From NCBI RefSeq assembly GCF_000300875.1, contig NZ_AMSG01000005.1:1-64000 (forward strand): DNA of 64,000 nucleotides. Reading direction: 5' to 3'. The notes beneath the pieces are model-generated. The model worked only from the letters and a program-made list of their open reading frames with translations, had not been told where the DNA came from and searched no databases. Both the position numbers and the translations under genes were made by a program. This DNA comes from Galbibacter marinus. Its GTDB lineage: Bacteria; Bacteroidota; Bacteroidia; Flavobacteriales; Flavobacteriaceae. This document shows, piece after piece, positions 1 to 8,522 of this stretch (positions are counted from its first letter, which is position 1; the number at the start of each line of letters is the position of its first letter).

Positions 1-150
1 GAAAATAAATTGAAAAAAGATTAAAATGCTTTAATACACTCCGAAAATCCCCTTATCCAATTGATGAAACATCTTCATGAAAGACTCCAAACCCCACAAC
101 TTCACCAGAAAAGGACAACTAAAGTAAGTAAAAAAAATGTTTCGTGCAAC

Positions 151-864
151 TTATTTATCTGGGAATGAGATCCTCCCCCACTTATTAGTTAGTGCAGCGT
201 AGTCAAAATCCAAGGCAGAAGGCTGCCTTTCTAAAGAACCATTGGCAAATCCACGTTGTAAAATATCTTCAATTAGATAATCTTCCAATACACTTTCTGG
301 GTGGTATTCCTCTTTTAAACTAATATCAAACATACTAGCCGTTGTATTATACCAAAAGGCTCTCCACCCACTTTTAAGCTCCTTAACCAGATCAAAAGTC
401 GTCACTCCTGTTTGGCGATGGATGAGCTTAACCAAAATCTGCCCTTCAGTTCTAGTGAGCTTTTTAAGTTCTGCAGTAAACTCCTCCTCTATATATCGTT
501 GAATAATTCTAGTATACCTACGTTTATCTGATTTTCTCTCTATAGTAGCAAGTCGTTTATTGAGTTCGGTCAATCGTTCAGATGCCAACTTCGAATAAGG
601 ATATACCTTTTTGGTTTTTCTCCTTAATATCGAATACAGAACTCTATCCTTATAGGATGCAAAACGCAGCGGTTGAGATAACACTACAGGCGCCAGCTCA
701 ATAGTCTTTTTAGGAATGGAGTCTCCATCAAAGAAATAGTAATACATATCTGAGCTATCCAAAACAGTGTCAGTTGCCACCTCAACAGTATCCTTTTGCT
801 TAGTTTGCGCCCAAAGCATATGGCTACTTACCACCAAAATCGCTGTTAATATACCTCTATTCAC
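151..864 (-). CDS. DUF4294 domain-containing protein
   Basis: 237-residue exported protein of unknown function. The conserved core, about residues 60-205, is basic and helical (SILRRKTKKVYPYSKLA, then KLIHRQTG, then WRAFWYNTTA) and matches DUF4294 as I know it from Flavobacteriia. The first codon is GTG; this start gives a clean signal peptide (ILTAILVVSSHMLWAQ), whereas the next methionine would cut into it, so GTG is preferred. It is divergent from the M42 peptidase across 271 bp; I recall this pairing as common in flavobacteria, suggesting shared regulation, not a known joint function. Family call is confident; function is unknown. Confidence 0.8.
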   Translation of the reverse strand: MNRGILTAILVVSSHMLWAQTKQKDTVEVATDTVLDSSDMYYYFFDGDSIPKKTIELAPVVLSQPLRFASYKDRVLYSILRRKTKKVYPYSKLASERLTELNKRLATIERKSDKRRYTRIIQRYIEEEFTAELKKLTRTEGQILVKLIHRQTGVTTFDLVKELKSGWRAFWYNTTASMFDISLKEEYHPESVLEDYLIEDILQRGFANGSLERQPSALDFDYAALTNKWGRISFPDK

Positions 865-1135
865 AACCTTTATTCACTTCCTTTTTTAATTCGACTCCTT
901 TACACATATATAATACGTATCACAACCGAAATGTAATAACAAATTAGTTCACATCGTTACTCACGATCAAATTTAACGCGTTATTTATGAATCTTACAAG
1001 CTAAATGATCAAATTATCGAAATGCACTTTATTAAAAATGACCTTCAACACATACAGTAATCCGAGGATTTTACAAGAGATTTTATAATTATCAGTGCGA
1101 ATATTAGTATTTTCGTACACTTAAAAATTAAGTCC

Positions 1136-2224
1136 ATGGCAAATAAAAAAATAATGAATAACAAATCTCTAGCTTTTTTAGAGAACTATTTAAACAATGC
1201 TTCGCCTACAGGTTATGAATGGGAAGGCCAAAAGATCTGGATGGAATACTTAAAACCCTATGTAGACGAATTTATCACAGATACTTATGGAACCGCTGTT
1301 GGCGTAATCAACCCAAAAGCCGAATACAAAGTTGTTATAGAAGGACATTCTGATGAAATATCATGGTATGTGAACTACATCACAGACAACGGTCTTATCT
1401 ATGTGATCCGCAATGGCGGAAGTGATCATCAAATCGCTCCTTCCAAAGTGGTACACATTCATACTAAAAAAGGGGTTGTAAAAGGTGTTTTTGGATGGCC
1501 AGCTATCCACACCCGATCAAATGAAAAAGAAGAAAGTCCTAAACTGGAAAACATTTTCGTAGATATAGGTGCTAAAGATAAAGAAGAAGTTGAAAAATTG
1601 GGAGTACATGTTGGGTGCGTTATAACCTACCCTGATGAATTCTTTGTAATGAATAAAGATAAGTTTGTCTGCCGAGCTATTGATAACCGTGCTGGTGGAT
1701 TTATGATCGCAGAAGTGGCCAGGTTACTTCACCAGAACAAAGTGAAACTTCCTTTTGGTCTATACATCACCAATTCAGTTCAAGAAGAAATCGGTCTTAG
1801 AGGCGCTGAAATGATCACCCAAACCATCAAGCCTAATGTGGCTATCGTTACTGATGTTTGTCATGACACCACAACACCTATGATTGATAAGAAAAAACAA
1901 GGTCATACTGAAATCGGAAAAGGACCTGTGATTTCATACGCTCCAGCGGTGCAGAATAAGCTAAGAGAATTAATTATCGATACGGCCGAGGAAAACAAAA
2001 TTCCATTTCAACGTATGGCAGCCTCTCGATATACAGGAACCGACACTGATGCCTTTGCATACAGTAATGGCGGGGTAGCTTCAGCCTTAATTTCCCTGCC
2101 ACTACGCTATATGCATACCACCGTAGAGATGGTTCATAAGGATGATGTAGAAAACGTTATTCGACTTATTTACGAATCTTTATTAAAAATCAAAAACAAT
2201 GAAAACTTCAGTTATTTTAAATAA
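1136..2224 (+). CDS. M42 family metallopeptidase (aminopeptidase/endoglucanase-like)
   Basis: Cytoplasmic di-zinc aminopeptidase of 362 residues, the usual M42 length. Metal and catalytic signatures are in order: GHSDE near 70, DNRAGG near 183, EEIGLRG near 217, TDVCHD near 240 and the late RYMHTTVE. M42 enzymes normally form large tetrahedral particles that trim N-terminal residues from peptides; old annotations call them endoglucanase or cellulase M. An alternative start six codons downstream (MNNKSLAFLENYL) is equally plausible because the first residues MANKKI are not conserved family sequence. The NUDIX gene follows after 6 bp, so the two are probably co-transcribed. Confidence 0.9.
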   Translation: MANKKIMNNKSLAFLENYLNNASPTGYEWEGQKIWMEYLKPYVDEFITDTYGTAVGVINPKAEYKVVIEGHSDEISWYVNYITDNGLIYVIRNGGSDHQIAPSKVVHIHTKKGVVKGVFGWPAIHTRSNEKEESPKLENIFVDIGAKDKEEVEKLGVHVGCVITYPDEFFVMNKDKFVCRAIDNRAGGFMIAEVARLLHQNKVKLPFGLYITNSVQEEIGLRGAEMITQTIKPNVAIVTDVCHDTTTPMIDKKKQGHTEIGKGPVISYAPAVQNKLRELIIDTAEENKIPFQRMAASRYTGTDTDAFAYSNGGVASALISLPLRYMHTTVEMVHKDDVENVIRLIYESLLKIKNNENFSYFK

Positions 2225-2230
2225 TAATTT

Positions 2231-2782
2231 TTGGATGAACTAGTAGACATACTTGACAAGCAAGGCAAATCCACTGGAACAAGCTTGCTGAAATCGGAAG
2301 CCCACAAAAAGGGGCTATTCCACGCAACAGCTCATGTGTGGATCTATAATCGAAACGGAGAAATTCTCATTCAAAAAAGATCAGGTAATAAAGAGACTTA
2401 TCCAAACAAGTGGGACGTTTCCGTAGCAGGACATATTTGTGCAGGCGAAGATCCTGTCACTACTGCTATTAGAGAAACAAGTGAGGAAATTGGTCTAAGA
2501 CTACAAAAGTCCGATCTTTATAAAATTGGCCAGTATCGATCAACAGTCATCCACAACAAGGATTTGATAGATTGTGAGTTCAACCATATTTATTTGACAG
2601 AGTTAAAGGTACCAATAGGCGAACTAAGGATTCAAACTACAGAAGTTGCAGCGATAAAATTCATTGACATCAATATCTATAGAGAATCATTAAAAGATTT
2701 TTCACTTTTAAAATCCTATGTACCTCATCCACCAGATTATGTAGACCTGGTTATTTCTGCTATTAGAAGACAAACATTGTAG
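2231..2782 (+). CDS. NUDIX hydrolase, IPP-isomerase-like subfamily
   Basis: 183-residue NUDIX protein. The full Nudix box is present at about residues 67-89 (GHICAGED, then RETSEEIGL), so divalent-metal-dependent hydrolysis of a nucleoside diphosphate-X compound is expected. The start LVDILDKQGKSTG and the HATAHVWIYN strand resemble the YfcD/Idi-like branch, but I do not see the extra active-site Cys motif of true IPP isomerase, so the substrate is unknown. The only usable start is TTG: no ATG precedes the Nudix fold, and the family N-terminus begins exactly here. It sits 6 bp behind the M42 peptidase stop and has no separate promoter that I can see. Confidence 0.85.
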   Translation: MDELVDILDKQGKSTGTSLLKSEAHKKGLFHATAHVWIYNRNGEILIQKRSGNKETYPNKWDVSVAGHICAGEDPVTTAIRETSEEIGLRLQKSDLYKIGQYRSTVIHNKDLIDCEFNHIYLTELKVPIGELRIQTTEVAAIKFIDINIYRESLKDFSLLKSYVPHPPDYVDLVISAIRRQTL

Positions 2783-2889
2783 ATAAGATGAAAGATAGGG
2801 ATCTACTCCCTATCTTCTCTCTCACACAATCCTACATAGCTTTGTCCTCAGTGGTGTTTCAGTAAGATTGAGGCTAGTTTTTCAATATT
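2783..2889 (-). other. Probable 3' RNA tail of decayed group II intron
   Basis: Read on the minus strand, the sequence after the broken reverse transcriptase contains GTGTGAGAG followed by a perfect 9-bp hairpin (AAGATAGGG / CCCTATCTT, 7-nt loop). A GTGTGAGAG tail after the ORF stop is common in bacterial group II introns. The catalytic domain V is too degraded for me to identify. The hairpin could also act as a weak terminator for the upstream NUDIX gene, although no T-run follows it on either strand. Confidence 0.35.
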
Positions 2890-2900
2890 GCCTAACTGAA

Positions 2901-3115
2901 TTAAGTATTGCGCTTCATTGTTTTACTAAGAATATTAATAGTAGCTGTGTCCCATCTCCATGCCCTGAATTTTTTAACTACAAGTCTTATTAGATTCTTC
3001 ATCTTGGATCTAACCCATGTTTTTATACTACCAATAAGCCTAGTTCTTGATGCCACTTATCTAAACTCTGCAGTAGTTTTATGCTTCTGCAGTTTCCTAT
3101 GAACTGCTCTGCCAT
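2901..3115 (-). pseudogene. Relic of group II intron reverse transcriptase/maturase (C-terminal part)
   Basis: On the minus strand, two frames joined by a frameshift spell a decayed C-terminus of an LtrA-type intron-encoded protein. One frame reads KLLQSLDKW; the next reads GSIKTWVRSKMKNLIRL, then KKFRAWRWDTAT and ILSKT. This follows the family pattern of a Trp-rich maturase (GIIM) region: (K)W-(K)W-K..KNLI+LGV.K..AW.W.NT...ILS.T. The GYWRI block seems deleted. Stop codons interrupt all frames and the catalytic YADD reverse transcriptase part is gone. The 64-aa plus-strand ORF at 2908-3102 is the shadow of this relic. The call rests on pattern recognition, not alignment. Confidence 0.6.
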
Positions 3116-3246
3116 AATCTAAAGCTTTGAACTACTAGGACTTCCTTGACACCTGGCCCCAATAGTTGTCGCTCATGCACACATACATATAATGGTTTCT
3201 AAAATTCGAAGGCTTTTCTGTATCTTAGTAAAACAATTAAATTGTT

Positions 3247-5166
3247 ATGAAAAACACCATAGCCGAACGAATTGCGGACTTTTTAAAACGCTTTCCTCCT
3301 TTTGACCTGTTAAAACCTCACCAATTATTGGAAATAGCTCAGCAGGTAAAGGTAATATACAAACAAAAGGGTGAATATGTATTTCAGCAAGGAACCCAAG
3401 GTCACGAATTATTTTACGTGGTTCATAAGGGCGCTGTAGCTATTGAAAAAACAGAAAACGATCAAGTTAGGACATTGGACAAATGTGACGAAGGTGATGC
3501 CTTTGGATTGCGTCCACTCTTTGCAAATGAACATTATAAAATCAGTGCAATAGTAGAAGAGGAATCTGTTTTATACGCCATTCCAATTGAAACATTCAAA
3601 CCATTAATTAAAAGAAATTACCGAGTCGGGCAGTTTTTAATTGAAAGCTTTGCTTCCAACACTAGAAACCCATATTCTAGAGAGCACAGAGGAAAACTCT
3701 ATACCGAAGAGGAGGACCAAGAAGAAATCACCCCAGAACTTTTTGAACTTCAACCCGTTAAATTCGTTAAAAACCTCATAAGTTGCAACAAAGGAGATCC
3801 CGTATCCGAGGTTGCTAAAATGATGTCTAAAAGAAAGGTTGGATCCATACTGGTTCTTGAGAATCAAATACCAGTTGGAATTGTTACGGATAAAGATATT
3901 AGAAACACTATTGCCGTTGGTAAATATCCTATTGATGTAGCTGTTGAAAAAATAATGACTTCCCCAGTGATTTGTTATCAGAAGGGACTTACTATAGCTC
4001 AGGCGCAGGTTGCCATGATAAAACACAAAATTAGTCACTTGTGCATTACTAAAGATGGCACCCCAAATACCAAGGCTATTGGAATAGTATCAGAGCACGA
4101 CATAATCGTGAGTCAAGGAAACAACCCTGCAGCACTTATTAAGGCAATCAAACGAGCAAATAAAAGCAAGTCTCTTAGAGCGATTCGAGAAAGGGTTATG
4201 CATTTACTCAGTGGATATATACGACAAAACATCCCGATGACTCATGTCTCTAAAATAATCTTCGAACTCAATGATGCCACCATTAAAAGGGTTATCGAGC
4301 GAAGTTTGGAAAAAATGAACGAGCATCCTCCTGTTAAATTTGCTTGGATGTCTCTGGGAAGTCAGGGCCGTAAAGAACAATTGCTCCATACAGATCAAGA
4401 CAACGCTATTATCTTTCAGGACGTTCCAGAAAGTGAACTCGAAGCTACCAAAGCCTATTTCATCAAACTAGCAAAAATTGCAAACAAAAGCCTGTACACC
4501 ATTGGGTTTGACTACTGTCCTGCAGATATGATGGCTAGAAATCCAAGTTGGTGCCTTCCTTTGAGTCAATGGAAAGATCAGTTTGAGGACTGGATGGTAA
4601 ACCCTGAGAATGAAGATATTTTGTTATGTTCTATATTTTTTGACTACGACATCTCCTATGGAGACGTTCATTTGACAAACCAACTAGCAGATCACATTTT
4701 CCAATTGAGTGAAAATAATCAAATATTCCTCGCTGCCATGGCATCTGTTTCTCTTAGAAGTCCTTCTCCATTAGGATTCTTCCGTCAATTTCTAATTGAA
4801 AGTAACGGAGAACATAAAGATTTCTTTGATCTTAAAAAAAGAGCATTAATGCCCATTACCGATGCAGGTCGCGTATTAATCCTACATCACAAGATCAAAA
4901 ATATCAACAACACCGCTGAGAGATTTGAAAAACTTGCCTCTTTAGAGCCACAAAACAGTGAACTCTATCTCTCGTGTTCCTATACCGCGAAGGCCTTATT
5001 AAAGTTTAGAACCAAACAAGGTCTAATGCATAAGGACACCGGTCGGTTCATTGCACTAGACGCGCTTTCAAAAGAAGAGCGAATAAAACTCAAACGCTGT
5101 TTTAAAACCATCAGTGAGGTTCAAGAATTAATTAAATTACGTTTTAAAGTTTCAAGTTTCATCTAA
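3247..5166 (+). CDS. cNMP-binding / CBS / DUF294 nucleotidyltransferase-like signalling protein
   Basis: 639-residue cytoplasmic protein with four recognisable modules: a cyclic-nucleotide-binding fold (about 20-135, including FQQGTQGHELFYVVHKGAV), a CBS pair (about 165-295, with VGIVTDKDIR and GIVSEHDII), a DUF294 nucleotidyltransferase-like domain (about 310-450, with GSQGRKEQLLHTDQDNAII near 370) and a DUF294 C-terminal helical domain to the end. The GS..R.E...TDQDN pattern is that of GlnD/GlnE-type nucleotidyltransferases, so it may modify a target protein in response to adenine or cyclic nucleotides; this is family inference. The downstream exonuclease start overlaps its stop by one base (TAATG), indicating translational coupling. 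The pair converges on acs. Confidence 0.88.
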   Translation: MKNTIAERIADFLKRFPPFDLLKPHQLLEIAQQVKVIYKQKGEYVFQQGTQGHELFYVVHKGAVAIEKTENDQVRTLDKCDEGDAFGLRPLFANEHYKISAIVEEESVLYAIPIETFKPLIKRNYRVGQFLIESFASNTRNPYSREHRGKLYTEEEDQEEITPELFELQPVKFVKNLISCNKGDPVSEVAKMMSKRKVGSILVLENQIPVGIVTDKDIRNTIAVGKYPIDVAVEKIMTSPVICYQKGLTIAQAQVAMIKHKISHLCITKDGTPNTKAIGIVSEHDIIVSQGNNPAALIKAIKRANKSKSLRAIRERVMHLLSGYIRQNIPMTHVSKIIFELNDATIKRVIERSLEKMNEHPPVKFAWMSLGSQGRKEQLLHTDQDNAIIFQDVPESELEATKAYFIKLAKIANKSLYTIGFDYCPADMMARNPSWCLPLSQWKDQFEDWMVNPENEDILLCSIFFDYDISYGDVHLTNQLADHIFQLSENNQIFLAAMASVSLRSPSPLGFFRQFLIESNGEHKDFFDLKKRALMPITDAGRVLILHHKIKNINNTAERFEKLASLEPQNSELYLSCSYTAKALLKFRTKQGLMHKDTGRFIALDALSKEERIKLKRCFKTISEVQELIKLRFKVSSFI

Positions 5167-5837
5167 TGGCTATGTTCTCATTATTCAAAAAAAAGAAAGA
5201 GTATCCAAAATTCTGGACCGACTATCAAAACAAATTCAAAACCAACCCTCCAGAGACCATTGAAGAAAACTCATTCGTAGTCTTTGATACAGAGACAACT
5301 GGCCTAGATCTTAAAAAGGACCGAATACTAAGTATTGGAGCATTGAAAGTTCAAGGTAAAACTATCGAAGTGGCCAATATATTTGAGAGGTATATCAACC
5401 AAAGTACCTTTAATCCTGAGACTGTAGCTATTCACGGTATTATTAAAAACGATCTAAATCCAAATACCACCGAAGAGGATGCAATTATTGAATTCCTAGA
5501 GTATATTGGAAACTCAGTCCTTGTCGCCCATCACATTGCCTTTGATGTTGGAATGATTAACAAGGTATTACACCGAATGGGACTTCCTAGGCTAAAGAAT
5601 AAAACTTTGGATACCATGTTGCTTTATAGAGCAAGCAGAATTAACTCCAATCTCATTGATAAGGAACGTAATTATTCGTTGGATGAGTTAGCTGAAAACT
5701 TGAATATATCGTTAAAAGACAGACATACTGCTGCTGGAGATGCCTATATTACGGCCATCGCATTTTTAAAAATCGTCTCAAGGGTAAGCAATCAAAAAAA
5801 TGGACGATTAAAAGATTTAATCCGGCTAAACAGATAG
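5166..5837 (+). CDS. DEDDh 3'-5' exonuclease (DnaQ/PolC-epsilon-like)
   Basis: 223-residue exonuclease. All three Exo motifs are visible: DTETTGLD near residue 40 (Exo I), VAHHIAFD near 121 (Exo II) and DRHTAAGDA near 186 (Exo III, with the catalytic His), placing it in the DEDDh RNase T/DnaQ superfamily. The domain stands alone, with no polymerase, helicase or GIY-YIG fusion, so its substrate is open. The basic start (LFKKKKEYP) is typical of the version that accompanies DUF294 proteins. Its ATG overlaps the stop of the upstream gene by one base, and a strong terminator follows 17 bp after its stop. Confidence 0.88.
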   Translation: MAMFSLFKKKKEYPKFWTDYQNKFKTNPPETIEENSFVVFDTETTGLDLKKDRILSIGALKVQGKTIEVANIFERYINQSTFNPETVAIHGIIKNDLNPNTTEEDAIIEFLEYIGNSVLVAHHIAFDVGMINKVLHRMGLPRLKNKTLDTMLLYRASRINSNLIDKERNYSLDELAENLNISLKDRHTAAGDAYITAIAFLKIVSRVSNQKNGRLKDLIRLNR

Positions 5838-5854
5838 CCCAAAATGTACAGATC

Positions 5855-5900
5855 AAAAAAATATCAGAACAAAGCAAAGTCTTGTTCTGATATTTTTTTT
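5855..5900. terminator. Bidirectional intrinsic terminator between exonuclease gene and acs
   Basis: A perfect 18-bp stem (AAAAAAATATCAGAACAA pairing with its complement) closes a 9-nt loop. It is flanked by T-runs on both strands, so it can end the exonuclease transcript and the convergent acs transcript. Confidence 0.85.
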
Positions 5901-5922
5901 AATATTACTTCGATTTAAGAAT

Positions 5923-7839
5923 CTAATCGATTCTGTTTTCAATTACATGATCAACAATCTCTGGATTCAACAATGTACTTGTATCACCTAAATTGCTAAG
6001 CTCATTAGAGGCAATCTTACGCAATATTCTTCGCATAATCTTACCACTTCTGGTTTTTGGAAGACCGCTAACAAATTGAATCTTCTCCAATTTTGCAATA
6101 GGACCAATATGGTCGACTATTTGTTGATTAATTTCATTTCGAACGTTTTCCCGATCTCTTGTTTCTCCAACTTCTTTTAGAATTACAAAACCGTATAAGG
6201 CATTCCCTTTAATATCGTGTGGAAAGCCTACAATAGCTGATTCCGCAACCGCGGGGTGTTGATTAATTGCATCTTCTATTGGTGCAGTCCCTAGATTATG
6301 ACCAGAAACAATAACCACATCATCTACCCTTCCCGTAATACGGTAATAGCCTACTGCATCTCTAAAGGCACCGTCTCCACTAAAATACATATTCTCATAG
6401 GCTGAGAAATAGGTTTCTTTGTAACGTTTATGATCATTCCAAATAGTTCTAGCCATACCAGGCCAAGGGAATTTCATACACAATCTTCCACTGACTAGAT
6501 TTCCTTTAATTTCTACTCCATCATCATCCAATAATGCAGGTTGAACTCCTGGAAGTGGTAAAGTGGCATAGGTCGGGATCGTAGGAGTGACATAAGGTAT
6601 TGGTGAGAGCATAATTCCACCAGTCTCTGTTTGCCACCAGGTGTCAACAATAGGACATTTTCCTTTTCCAATAATATCATTATACCAATGCCATGCCTCT
6701 TCATTGATCGGTTCTCCTACAGAACCTAAAACCTTAAGTGAGCTCAAGTCATACTTGGTAACAAATTCAGTGCTTCTTTTTGCCAATGCTCTAATAGCTG
6801 TTGGCGCTGTATAAAACTGGTTTACTCTATGCTTTTCAATTACCTCCCAGAATCTCCCAAAGTCAGGATACGATGGTACTCCCTCGAACATAATCGAAGT
6901 TGCACCATTGGCTAATGGTCCGTATATAATATAACTATGTCCAGTTACCCAACCTATATCGGCTGTACACCAAAAGACATCATTTTCACGATATTGAAAT
7001 ATATTTTTAAAAGTAAAGGCCGTAAAGACCATATACCCTCCGATGGTATGGACCATCCCCTTAGGTTTTCCTGTAGATCCTGAGGTATACAAAATGAATA
7101 AAGGATCCTCAGCATCCATAATCTCAGGCTCACAATCCATAGACGCATTGTCAAGTAGCGGTTGCAACCATTCATCCCGCCCCTGTTCCATGTGAATATT
7201 CTCATTGGTTCTTTTTGCCACCAAAACAGCTTCAATAGAATCACAGTTTACTAAGGCTTCATCAACGATTCCTTTAAGGTCAATAGATTTCTTACCTCTA
7301 TAGGAACCATCGGCTGTTATTAACAACTTACAATCAGAATCATTAATTCTCGTAGAAAGTGCCGTGGAGGAAAATCCTGCAAACACTACCGAATGTATGG
7401 CACCAATTCTAGCACAGGCCAAAATCGAAATTGTCAATTCTGGAATCATCGGTAAGTATATACAAACCCGATCTCCTTTTCCAACGCCCTTAGATTTTAG
7501 GACATTTGCAAATTTACAAACACGTTCATGCAAATTCTTATAGGTGATATGCACCGCTGGTTGACTTGGATCATTAGGTTCCCATATAATAGCTGGCTTG
7601 TCTCCACGGGTTCTAAGATGACGATCAATGCAGTTTTCGGTTATATTGAGCTTTCCGCCCTCAAACCATTTGATCTCTGGTTTGTTAAAATCCCAATTTA
7701 GGACATTATCCCATTTCTTTCTCCAGACAAAATGTTCCTCTGCGACTTCTCCCCAAAAACTCTCAGGGTCGCGTACTGATTTTCTATAAACTTGAAAATA
7801 CTCTTCTAAATGTTTTATGTGGTAATTACTCATGCTCAC
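5923..7839 (-). CDS. acs: Acetyl-CoA synthetase (acetate--CoA ligase, AMP-forming)
   Basis: 638 residues, the normal Acs length. It activates acetate to acetyl-AMP and then acetyl-CoA. Signatures in order: the adenylation loop YTSGSTGKPKGM near 262, the DTWWQTETGG substrate motif near 395, the hinge region (YFSGDGA...GRVDDVV) and the catalytic-lysine motif RSGKIMRR near 600, whose Lys is the classical site of regulatory acetylation. The acetate-type TWWQTE motif favours acetate over longer acyl acids. It converges on the cNMP/CBS/NTase-exonuclease pair across a shared terminator. No acetate permease (ActP) lies alongside. No consensus promoter is obvious upstream. Confidence 0.95.
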   Translation of the reverse strand: MSMSNYHIKHLEEYFQVYRKSVRDPESFWGEVAEEHFVWRKKWDNVLNWDFNKPEIKWFEGGKLNITENCIDRHLRTRGDKPAIIWEPNDPSQPAVHITYKNLHERVCKFANVLKSKGVGKGDRVCIYLPMIPELTISILACARIGAIHSVVFAGFSSTALSTRINDSDCKLLITADGSYRGKKSIDLKGIVDEALVNCDSIEAVLVAKRTNENIHMEQGRDEWLQPLLDNASMDCEPEIMDAEDPLFILYTSGSTGKPKGMVHTIGGYMVFTAFTFKNIFQYRENDVFWCTADIGWVTGHSYIIYGPLANGATSIMFEGVPSYPDFGRFWEVIEKHRVNQFYTAPTAIRALAKRSTEFVTKYDLSSLKVLGSVGEPINEEAWHWYNDIIGKGKCPIVDTWWQTETGGIMLSPIPYVTPTIPTYATLPLPGVQPALLDDDGVEIKGNLVSGRLCMKFPWPGMARTIWNDHKRYKETYFSAYENMYFSGDGAFRDAVGYYRITGRVDDVVIVSGHNLGTAPIEDAINQHPAVAESAIVGFPHDIKGNALYGFVILKEVGETRDRENVRNEINQQIVDHIGPIAKLEKIQFVSGLPKTRSGKIMRRILRKIASNELSNLGDTSTLLNPEIVDHVIENRID

Positions 7840-8306
7840 TAAAGTACTTATTTTGAAACAAATTACCTAATGCAAAGAACTAGGGCTCTATAACTTTCTG
7901 CAAGCGTTTTTTTAATAAAACTAAACTAATTCATTGAGAGTCAATCAGAAATAACTCCCGCAGCATTTAGGGCATCTCAAGCAGGTTTTAAGGTGCCTTT
8001 TGTCGTTTGTACATATTCATGGACCGTTGGTAGCACGCCTATTGCTGTTTAGAGAATATTTGAGAGATATTCTTAAAGTTTTATAATTCTCAACAAAAAA
8101 CTATAAAAATCTTTTCAAGATGGTAGTAAATTAGTAATAAAAGGCCAATAGAGGGGTTGATTTAATGGTTTCTAAATGCCTTTTGTACTAACAGCAATGA
8201 GCCATCCCATATTAAGAAGGCAATTCCTAAACTCAAACATTTGGTATTACTTGAATATCACCTATAAATTACTTAACTTGAGGCAATTGTAAATATAAAT
8301 TCACAT
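7840..8306. other. Gene-free stretch between acs and the THX gene
   Basis: 467 bp without a convincing gene. Only short broken reading frames exist on both strands. A weak stem (GGGCATCT / AAGGTGCC, then TTTT) at about 7970-8002 looks like a plus-strand terminator with no gene in front of it. The minus strand near 8000-8040 has a protein-like run (VHEYVQTTKGTLKPA) ended by a stop, possibly a decayed gene that I cannot name. Confidence 0.4.
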
Positions 8307-8435
8307 ATGGGAAAAGGAGATGTAAAAACAAGAAGAGGTAAAATTAGCCGTGGTAGCTATGGCGTGCGCAGGCGTAAAAAAATTAAAAAAAGACCGCCAG
8401 TTGAAGAAAAGGTAAGTGTCGATACCAAAAAGTAA
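8307..8435 (+). CDS. 30S ribosomal protein THX
   Basis: 42-residue basic protein absent from the ORF track because of its length. The sequence starts MGKGDVKTRRGKISRGSYG and continues RRRKKIKKRPP, the typical THX/bTHX pattern (GKGD.KT+RGKI..GS+G..R) of small 30S proteins found in Thermus and most Bacteroidota. It stabilises the 16S rRNA head region in known structures. It is monocistronic, flanked by the 467-bp gene-free stretch upstream and a hairpin downstream. Confidence 0.88.
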   Translation: MGKGDVKTRRGKISRGSYGVRRRKKIKKRPPVEEKVSVDTKK

Positions 8436-8439
8436 TCTA

Positions 8440-8500
8440 AAAAAATATAAAAAGTTTGCTTTAGCTTGGGGGATTTATATCACCGCCCCAGGCTAAAGCA
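8440..8500 (-). terminator. Intrinsic terminator for yaaA (hairpin also follows THX)
   Basis: A 15-bp stem with one G-T pair (TGCTTTAGCTTGGGG / CCCCAGGCTAAAGCA) encloses a 14-nt loop. On the minus strand it is followed by a T-rich tract, which suits termination of the yaaA transcript. On the plus strand no T-run follows, so for THX it would act only as a 3' stabilising hairpin. Confidence 0.6.
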
Positions 8501-8522
8501 ATTATGTACCATAACTCCATGA

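Noticed and set aside
77-127. 16-codon plus-strand frame (MKDSKPHNFTRKGQLK)
   Set aside because: Too short, no family resemblance and no promoter or neighbour supporting it.
2908-3102. 64-aa plus-strand ORF with hydrophobic character
   Set aside because: It is the reverse complement of the group II intron maturase relic; its hydrophobicity comes from the antisense of basic Lys/Arg codons.
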